Assembly: GCA_029204225.1 (NCBI GenBank)
Contig: CM055113.1
Location: 16,435,745 to 16,499,744 of the forward strand
From: Diphasiastrum complanatum
Taxonomy: Eukaryota > Streptophyta > Lycopodiopsida > Lycopodiales > Lycopodiaceae
Direction: 5' to 3'
Length of the DNA: 64,000 nt
Part shown: positions 58,191 through 64,000 of the stretch, piece by piece
Layout: the number at the start of each line of letters is the position of its first letter
Position numbering within the stretch: position 1 is the stretch's first letter
Notes under the pieces: generated by a model
What the model saw: only the letters and a program-made list of their open reading frames with translations
What the model was told of the DNA's origin: nothing
The model's database searches: none
Translations under genes and position numbers: made by a program

Positions 58191-59130
58191 CCAATTTGTC
58201 TCTTGAATTGCTATTGCTTGTTGGTGAGGATGTAGATGCCATCAAGAATACATCTACTTCACCCTCCTCCTCCTCCTTTGCAAGGTTTCCTTGTTTGTCC
58301 TCCTCCACTTGTGCTCTTATCCTCTTGTAGCATTCAGATGCATAATGCCCCTTCTTTCCACAAAAGAAGCATTTTTGCTTTGACTTGTCCTTTGAGCTTG
58401 ATGCATCATCCTCTTCTTTGGCCTCCTTTGGATGCTTCTTCTTTCCATTGGTCTTCTTTTTGCCCTTGAATGAAAAATTGGCTTTCTCATCTCCGTCCTG
58501 CAAAGACAAGGAACTCATCCTAGATTTTGCATGGAGCATCCTACACTCTTCAGCCACTAATACACTGTGAAGTTTTTCTATAGTTGGCAAAGTGTCTTGG
58601 ATGGCAAAACTTTGGACCAAATTTGCAAAGTCATCTCCTAGACCATTAAGAACAATTTGTACAAGCTCTCCATCATGAATCTTCTCTCCAATGGAAGCCA
58701 ACTCCCTATTTAGAGACTTGATTCTGAGTACATAATCCTGTGCACTCTCCTCGCTTCTCTTCATGCTTTGCAAAATCTGATTTCTAAGCATAAGAACTCT
58801 AGAAGTGTTGCTAGACTCATAGATTGATTTTAAAGACTCCCAAGCCTCTTTAGCACTAGTACAAGCTAATACTTCTCTCAACAAATCATTGCTCACATTC
58901 ATCTTTACACAATGAAGTGCAAGTCTAGATCTCTTCTTGTATCTAGCTAACTCCTGTGCACCTAGAGGTTCATCTTCATCTTCAATCAAGAACTCATAAA
59001 GGTCTTGGAGCACCAAGAGTGACTCCATCCTAACCTTCCAAATAGTATAATTTGTAGAATTCAACCTCTCACTAGCTTCTAGAAGGTATGCTCTAGCAGA
59101 TCCCATCTTACTAGTGACTTCTACAAACAA
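58171..59130 (-). CDS. CP6 gag polyprotein, intact
   Basis: 319 codons, open throughout, about 770 bp after the primer-binding site. The N-terminal DUF4219/UBN2-type region is clear: RLNSTNYTIWKVRMESLLVL near residue 23, SAKEAWESLKSIYESSNTSR near 92, and VLNGLGDDFANLVQSFA near 160. A Lys-rich segment (GKKKTNGKKKHPKEAKEEDD) precedes one CCHC zinc knuckle, CFFCGKKGHYASEC, at about residue 254, with spacing C-x2-C-x4-H-x4-C. Gag forms the retrotransposon's cytoplasmic particle and binds its RNA. The frame ends in the protease active-site region, where protease is read in another frame. Gag has stayed open while pol was deleted. Confidence 0.9.
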   Translation of the reverse strand: MFVEVTSKMGSARAYLLEASERLNSTNYTIWKVRMESLLVLQDLYEFLIEDEDEPLGAQELARYKKRSRLALHCVKMNVSNDLLREVLACTSAKEAWESLKSIYESSNTSRVLMLRNQILQSMKRSEESAQDYVLRIKSLNRELASIGEKIHDGELVQIVLNGLGDDFANLVQSFAIQDTLPTIEKLHSVLVAEECRMLHAKSRMSSLSLQDGDEKANFSFKGKKKTNGKKKHPKEAKEEDDASSSKDKSKQKCFFCGKKGHYASECYKRIRAQVEEDKQGNLAKEEEEGEVDVFLMASTSSPTSNSNSRDKLVDRQWG

Positions 59131-59899
59131 GAAATAGATTTGATTGACTTGAAACTCACAAGGGTCTCACACTTGCAGTGTTTCACTCAAATTTGATTTC
59201 TAATCCAACAAATGGACTTATAATCACAGTTCTATTACTCCCTCACAAAGCTGGAATGGAGATAAGATGAAGTGAAAACTACTTTCAAACAAATCTTGCC
59301 AAGAAATGAATTTGATTGTCTCTAGAAACTCACTAAGGTCTCTCTCTTGTAGTTTTTCAATCAAATTAGATTTTTGATCCAACAAATGGACTTATAATCT
59401 CAATTCTAGCACTCCCTCACAAAGTTGGAATGAAGGTAAGATGATGTGAGATCTACTTACAATCAAATCTTGCCAATTTTGGCTATTTTTGGACAAAAAA
59501 AATGACTTAATCTCTTTCACACTTTTTGATGTACTTTCAAGACCTGTAAAACAAGTTTAGAGGACCTGATTTCAGCCTAGATTAATCAGATCTCATGACT
59601 CTAAGTCAAATCTAATCAATGGCACTCAATCTTGGTAGCTTATCCTAAGATTTCCACCAAAAATTACATCAAAAGCTCAGAAATTGAATTTCTTTGGATC
59701 AAATGAATAGCATGCATTAAATGCAGGTTCAGAGGTGCCCACACATGTGGATATTACGGATTTGGACCCCTACCAAGTTTGGGATCAAATCTCCTCACCA
59801 AAATCAAGATTCTAGCTTTGCCCTCTCAATACTAGTTTTTAACACCAAAACTTGCTAAAAATGGATTTGCATTAGATCAATGGCTTATGCTCTTGTACT

Positions 59900-59913
59900 T
59901 GGCTCTGATACCA
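59900..59913 (-). other. CP6 primer-binding site
   Basis: On the minus strand, TTTCACA (LTR end) is followed by TGGTATCAGAGCCA, the canonical plant Copia match to initiator-Met tRNA. Confidence 0.95.
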
Positions 59914-60532
59914 TGTGAAAGTACTGTACTTTAGGACCATAAATGGATCTACAAAAGATCCACAAGAGTGATTGGATGCTTGCTTAACAATTTATCAAAA
60001 AACTAGACACAAAAAAGTTGATCTTGATTGGCAATTTGACAAACAACAAGCATTAACAATCAAAAGCATTGATCAACATTGAAATCCGAGCCCACACGTG
60101 TGTACTACAGGCTGTAGTACGGCCTTCAACCTGAGAAACAAGTAGAAATTGATTTGGGTTCATTTGGATCACAAAAACTCAATGTACATAGTGAACTAGC
60201 TTGAGATTGCCAATGAGCTCCAAAAATTTTCTATCTTTTCACTATGGAGAGAGGGAATACATAGCAAATTCGACTTCCTTCTTCAAATTAGGTGGATTTC
60301 CAACATGTAATAAGGAAGTTAACTCAGTCTCCTTGACCTAAAAGGAAACCCTAGTCTATTTCCTAGAGTCATGCTTGGTAGATAGCTAGTTGGTCAAATT
60401 TTCACATTAGATTGGGTTTCCCATGTGGTATCATGGACTCACATGTGTGGGACCCACTTGTGTACACAATTTACACTATTCTACATGGTTTTTGATCAAG
60501 CTATATTTGCCAATGTTTGGCAATTCTTCACA
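59914..60532 (-). repeat. CP6 5' LTR
   Basis: 619 bp with TGTGAA...TTCACA inverted termini. Relative to the solo LTR at 48231 it lacks about 80 bp (around 60405) that the 3' LTR retains, so the two LTRs of this element differ by an indel as well as by the 3' truncation. Confidence 0.9.
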
Positions 60533-60725
60533 ATTCATTGCTTTTCCATATGCGTCCGGAAGAGCGTATTCCTAATAGCAACCGAGGGTGCTGGAGAGAT
60601 TTAACCTTGATCCAAAGCTGGAGCATCATCAAAGAGTGACATCATCCTACATAGAATACCTTGACGCAATATTTTCTAAAGTGGGTTGAGTTAAAAAGGT
60701 AGCATCATAACTTCTTTGGTGCTAC

Positions 60726-61535
60726 ATGGCATCCACGTATCCGCCTTTCCTTTCTTCTCGACCCCTTCTTCGTCTTGCCTCTTCTTCACCTCTCTCCTCC
60801 TTGATGTCTTCCATTTCTCGCAGCAATCCCTCCTTCCAATCTTTCCAAACTGTAGCTGGATTACAGCACCATAAGCATCTGCCATTTGTCTCACACAATT
60901 ATGTAGCATTCGTTGAACTGTTTGGCAAAGAGTTGTGCTTGCTGCAGCAACAGCAGCCCAGATTTTTGTTTGAATTGCTGCTGGGGAAGGCAACAAGATC
61001 AGGCGTGCATCGGTGCTTGTGTGCTGCTTCTAGGAGGATGGCAACAGCAGAGAGGGAAAAGGTAGGAGCTGGGCAGGAATCTGTGTGGGATTACCCCCGT
61101 CCCCCAAGGCTTGAGCCTGTTGCTGAGCGCATTCGCATAGTTTTTAACTCTCTCACCATTGCGGACACCACAAAGGCGTATCGTGTTTTGGAGACCAGCC
61201 ACCCTCCTGTTTATTACATTCCTCCAGCAGATATCAATCTAAGCTTTCTGAAAAAAGCAGGTGGAAGTTCTTTCTGTGAGTGGAAAGGCAACGCAACTTA
61301 CTGGACTTTATCCGTCAACGGCAAGACAGCTGAGAAAGTAGGCTGGAGCTATGAAAATCCCACAGCTGGGTTCTTGGCCATCAAAGGATACATAGCATTC
61401 TATGCAGGGCCGATGGATGTTTGCTTTGTTGGTGATGAGAAAGTAGAACCGCAGCCTGGTGGGTTTTATGGTGGGTGGATCACCTCCAGAGTTGTGGGGC
61501 CTTTCAAAGGGGTTCCTGGTTCATGGGGTTGGTAG
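60726..61535 (+). CDS. DUF427 (NTP_transf_9-like) domain protein, plastid-type N-terminus
   Basis: 269 codons, one open exon. Residues 1-~105 are rich in Ser, Leu, Pro and Arg with few acids, consistent with an organelle transit peptide; a second Met (MATAEREK, residue 104) starts the conserved part. The DUF427 domain then runs ESVWDYPRPPRLEPVAERIR, ADTTKAYRVLETSHPPVYYI, SSFCEWKGNATYWTLSVNGK and GWSYENPTAGFLAIKGYIAF, and ends GGWITSRVVGPFKGVPGSWG-W. That ending is typical of the family, so the gene looks complete. The Cys-Glu-Trp-Lys block and the Asp/His-Pro positions are kept. The biochemical role of DUF427 proteins is not known to me. It begins about 190 bp beyond the CP6 insertion, so CP6 sits in its promoter region. 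Confidence 0.92.
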   Translation: MASTYPPFLSSRPLLRLASSSPLSSLMSSISRSNPSFQSFQTVAGLQHHKHLPFVSHNYVAFVELFGKELCLLQQQQPRFLFELLLGKATRSGVHRCLCAASRRMATAEREKVGAGQESVWDYPRPPRLEPVAERIRIVFNSLTIADTTKAYRVLETSHPPVYYIPPADINLSFLKKAGGSSFCEWKGNATYWTLSVNGKTAEKVGWSYENPTAGFLAIKGYIAFYAGPMDVCFVGDEKVEPQPGGFYGGWITSRVVGPFKGVPGSWGW

Positions 61536-62116
61536 CTGCTGGCCATTACTTCAAGGATTTGGGGAGGAAAAACTTTGCAACATGCTTGATGACAGTCTTC
61601 ACGGGGTAGAGTTTGATAAGACTCATTTTAAGATAATGCTGATTTATGACTCTTCAATTTGCACTAGTCAGTGAGCATGCTTAACTAGTTGTTTGTTATC
61701 TGTTGCTGCATACAAGAATCTGTCTACTGATTTACAAGCTGATCAGAGCTGTTTGATAATCTCAGCATGTAATCTGAAATAATCATATGCTACAGCTGAA
61801 AGGTGAAGACCTGCTGATACAAGATAGGTTATGTTGATGCCAAAAGTCTAAGGGGGCTTGTTAATTTTCTTTCCTACAAGTAACAAATGAAGAATCATCA
61901 TATCAGCAAAGTGTTTTTAGTTGCAATGATTTGCTGATGTTCTACATTTTCAGAAAAACTGGTTATTTGGCTCAAATAGTCTAGTTCTAGGGTTGCTGCC
62001 GAGTTTCTGCTTGCCCAGCAAGAATTATTTATGATTTTGTAATGCCAACTAAAGTTACTTTCTTTAATAATGCCTCATGTAGTAAGATAAAGTGCATACC
62101 AATGTAAGATAGTAAT
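61536..62116. other. 3' flank of the DUF427 gene
   Basis: T-rich sequence with possible polyadenylation signals. No further gene recognised. Confidence 0.4.
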
Positions 62117-62810
62117 GTCATGTGTAACTTTGACTCAATGAAAAACCAGTATTGATGTCGAAATGGTACTATGCAAATCTAGCCAAGTATGGTTGGATAT
62201 TCAAGAGGAATCCTCTCCAACACAAGAGTGGTGTGTGTGTGTGTGTTTTTGTACCTAACAAATCTAAACAAAACTGAATATAATCGTCACAATACAACAC
62301 ATACTAATCTTAAAGTTAATCAAATTCGTATAGTGTCATCGTAGTCAAAAGACTACCATATTTTCTCAAGGATGATGCCATAAAATATGTCCTAAGATTT
62401 CTCAAAAGCATTCTAGAACTGAAATAAACACTCAGGATATAATAATAGTTTTTCCCGACATAACTGCCTGACAAGCATTTCTCAAGTCGTGCAACCATAA
62501 TGTAGGAGGCTGTATGGTTAGAAAATCACATACTTGAAACTTGTCAATGAAATTACCTTGTCCAATACACATTATAGTGTAGTAAGGGACACGATAAGAC
62601 AAAGTACAAACCCATGTAAGTAGTAATGTCAATAGTAACTTTGAAACACTGAAAACCCAGTATTGTTGGTGAAATGTTACAAGGCAAATCTAGCCAAGTA
62701 TGGTTGGATTTTTTAGGGGAATCCTCTCCAACACAGAGTGGTGTGTGTTATTGAACCTAACAAATCTAAACAAAACTACACATTATAAAGTAAATCAAAT
62801 TCATATTAAA
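62117..62810 (+). repeat. Duplicated segment of repeat block R2
   Basis: GCAAATCTAGCCAAGTATGG, AATCCTCTCCAACACA and CCTAACAAATCTAAACAAAA occur at 62175-62275 and again at 62681-62778. A unique-looking ~290-bp spacer separates them and shares wording with 54190-54235 (CATAATGTA, then TGTATGGTTA). Confidence 0.8.
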
Positions 62811-63012
62811 CTAGTAACGCATGCCCTCCCAACGACGGGCAACGTTGGGCGGGCAAATTCAAATGTGACGGGCAACGCACGGATGCCCGTGTGCAGGAAA
62901 TCGCGAGGGGGCCGGTGGGGGGGGGGGGGTGTGGTTTCCCGGACAGCTCACGCTAGAGCGTGACGGGCAGCGTGAGCTGCCCGGAAACCAATTTTCTTTT
63001 AGTACATATAGA
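62811..63012 (-). mobile_element. 202-bp non-autonomous Helitron
   Basis: Minus strand: it begins TCTATATGTACTAAAAG after a host A and ends GCATGCGTTACTAG before a host T. The 3' hairpin (62823-62854) pairs GCCCGCCCAACG with CGTTGGGAGGGC, one mismatch, 8 nt from the terminal CTAG. There is no target duplication; the related repeat at 54800-54840 lacks the insert. A GC-rich interior contains a second palindrome (CAGCTCACGCT / AGCGTGAGCTG). Confidence 0.85.
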
Positions 63013-63587
63013 TCATCATAGTCAAACATATCATATTGACCAAACCTAACAACCAGCAAAAGCTCCGAGTTGAGGAGAATATGATCACCTGCATCCATCC
63101 ACAACAACAACCGTGTTAGAACAGGGACATTATTGTAGAACTACAGGTGTCTACACATATTTTCAGTTGTTATCCATGTCGCAACAAGTAGTCATTGCTA
63201 AGTTAGGTGACTCTAATTTTGTCCATATCATGAGTAAAAATTCGGACATTGTTTTAGCTTTACTCTCAAAGTTACAAAATTATAAGGTTAATAGTGTATA
63301 ATCAATGCTTGAAAAAAGTCAACAATTATAAAAGTACAACTAAAGTAGACAATTACGTCCAGACTAGTTTTAAAGTAGAGTTAAAAACTATCTGCCAATA
63401 CCCTTTTCAAAATGCGTATCAGAACACCATCCCTTAAGGCTAAGTAACAAGTTAGAGAAATATTTATTGCACTATCAATTTCAAATTGTCAAGGCATTAC
63501 CGTCCACAAATAAGTATATATAGACTTTAACAGACAGATCTAATCCAAGTCATATAACTAAACCCATCATACCATTTATATTAGAAA
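63013..63587 (+). repeat. Repeat block R2', right part
   Basis: Inverted match to 54820-54240. The minus-strand text of the two copies is similar along its whole length with small indels. Confidence 0.85.
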
Positions 63588-63950
63588 TAGTCGAAGTATA
63601 ACCAAAGGTTTAAACAAAAAGCGGGTACACTTCAAAGGAGACTTCGTTAATGAAAGTTAAGCATCAACGAGTAGTAAATTCATGATCATTTCATGGCACT
63701 TCAACTCTTCATACCCCTTAGTAGCAACAACCATATTGAGGGGATTAGAAGATTGTTCACACGAATTTTGTCATTGTTATCATCAAGAGTGTTGTACAAA
63801 GTTTGATCAAAAGAACTCAAGATAGTTCGTTCATTGTGATCTTAGTGACCAAAACAAGCAAGTAAATCATGAGAGCATTTCTTAATTAGATGTGTGTGTG
63901 TGTGTGTGCGCGCGCGCGTGCGCATATGTACAAACCTAACAATACAACAA
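63588..63950 (+). repeat. Repeat block R1' and GT/CG microsatellite
   Basis: Direct match to 53524-53830, ending in (GT)n followed by (GC)n (about 63893-63924). It continues toward the window's right edge with no gene visible. Confidence 0.85.
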
Positions 63951-64000
63951 CTACAATTTGCTTGACATATTAGAACCATACCATTACATTAAAAAAAACA

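Larger units (their letters stand above)
56813..60532 (-). mobile_element. Copia element, internally deleted (CP6)
   Basis: A minus-strand insertion flanked by the 5-bp direct repeat ATTCA (56808-56812 and 60533-60537). Order along the element: 5' LTR 60532-59914, primer-binding site 59913-59900, gag, protease, a remnant of the GAG-pre-integrase region, then a 3' LTR whose first part is missing. Integrase, RT and RNase H are absent. Gag remains fully open, so the insertion may be fairly recent and mobilised in trans. Confidence 0.9.

Overview
This window looks like nuclear DNA of a land plant with a large, transposon-rich, AT-rich genome. The evidence is spliced genes with GT-AG introns of up to about 3.4 kb, predicted plastid transit peptides, plant-type Copia primer-binding sites (TGGTATCAGAGC type), and decayed retrotransposons everywhere. 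I cannot name the species. Intron size and repeat load fit a fern or gymnosperm as well as a large angiosperm genome.

Three host genes can be supported. (1) 5274-5855, minus: the 5' exon(s) of a predicted plastid membrane protein. (2) 21293-34145, plus: an eight-exon NAD(P)-binding Rossmann (epimerase-like) protein whose exons join in frame to 421 residues, with introns full of transposon debris. (3) 60726-61535, plus: an intact single-exon DUF427 protein with a transit-like N-terminus.

Region by region. 1-3.7 kb holds two Ty3/gypsy relics. 8.3-9.2 kb holds another gypsy RT relic. 9.74-13.59 kb is a Copia insertion with a 5-bp target duplication and most of pol missing. 13.6-18.8 kb holds two more Copia remnants. 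20.9 kb carries a tRNA-derived SINE-like head just upstream of the Rossmann gene. 34.4-37.0 kb has two MULE-like elements with 9-bp target duplications. 37.9-50.6 kb is the unusual part. 51.2-53.5 kb has a tandem duplication and a third gypsy relic. 56.81-60.53 kb is a second Copia insertion with a 5-bp target duplication. 62.81-63.01 kb is a 202-bp Helitron inside a large repeat that is partly inverted relative to 53.5-54.9 kb.

The best candidate for something undescribed lies at 37.9-50.6 kb. An intron-containing gene family I do not recognise occurs three times (37.9-39.3 plus, 44.9-46.4 plus, 50.6-49.0 minus), with shared motifs and a shared intron position. The first two copies are each followed by a convergent Ulp1-like (C48) protease gene with matching introns. 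Beside them sit a broken histone H3-like gene that keeps an H3-type tail, a divergent acidic-protein gene, an ORF with an S-x-Q-G-I-E-K-S-H motif, and three arrays of a ~20-bp motif in alternating orientation. My reading is a decayed mobile element that carried a histone-fold protein and a SUMO-type protease. A giant-virus-like insertion is a less favoured alternative.
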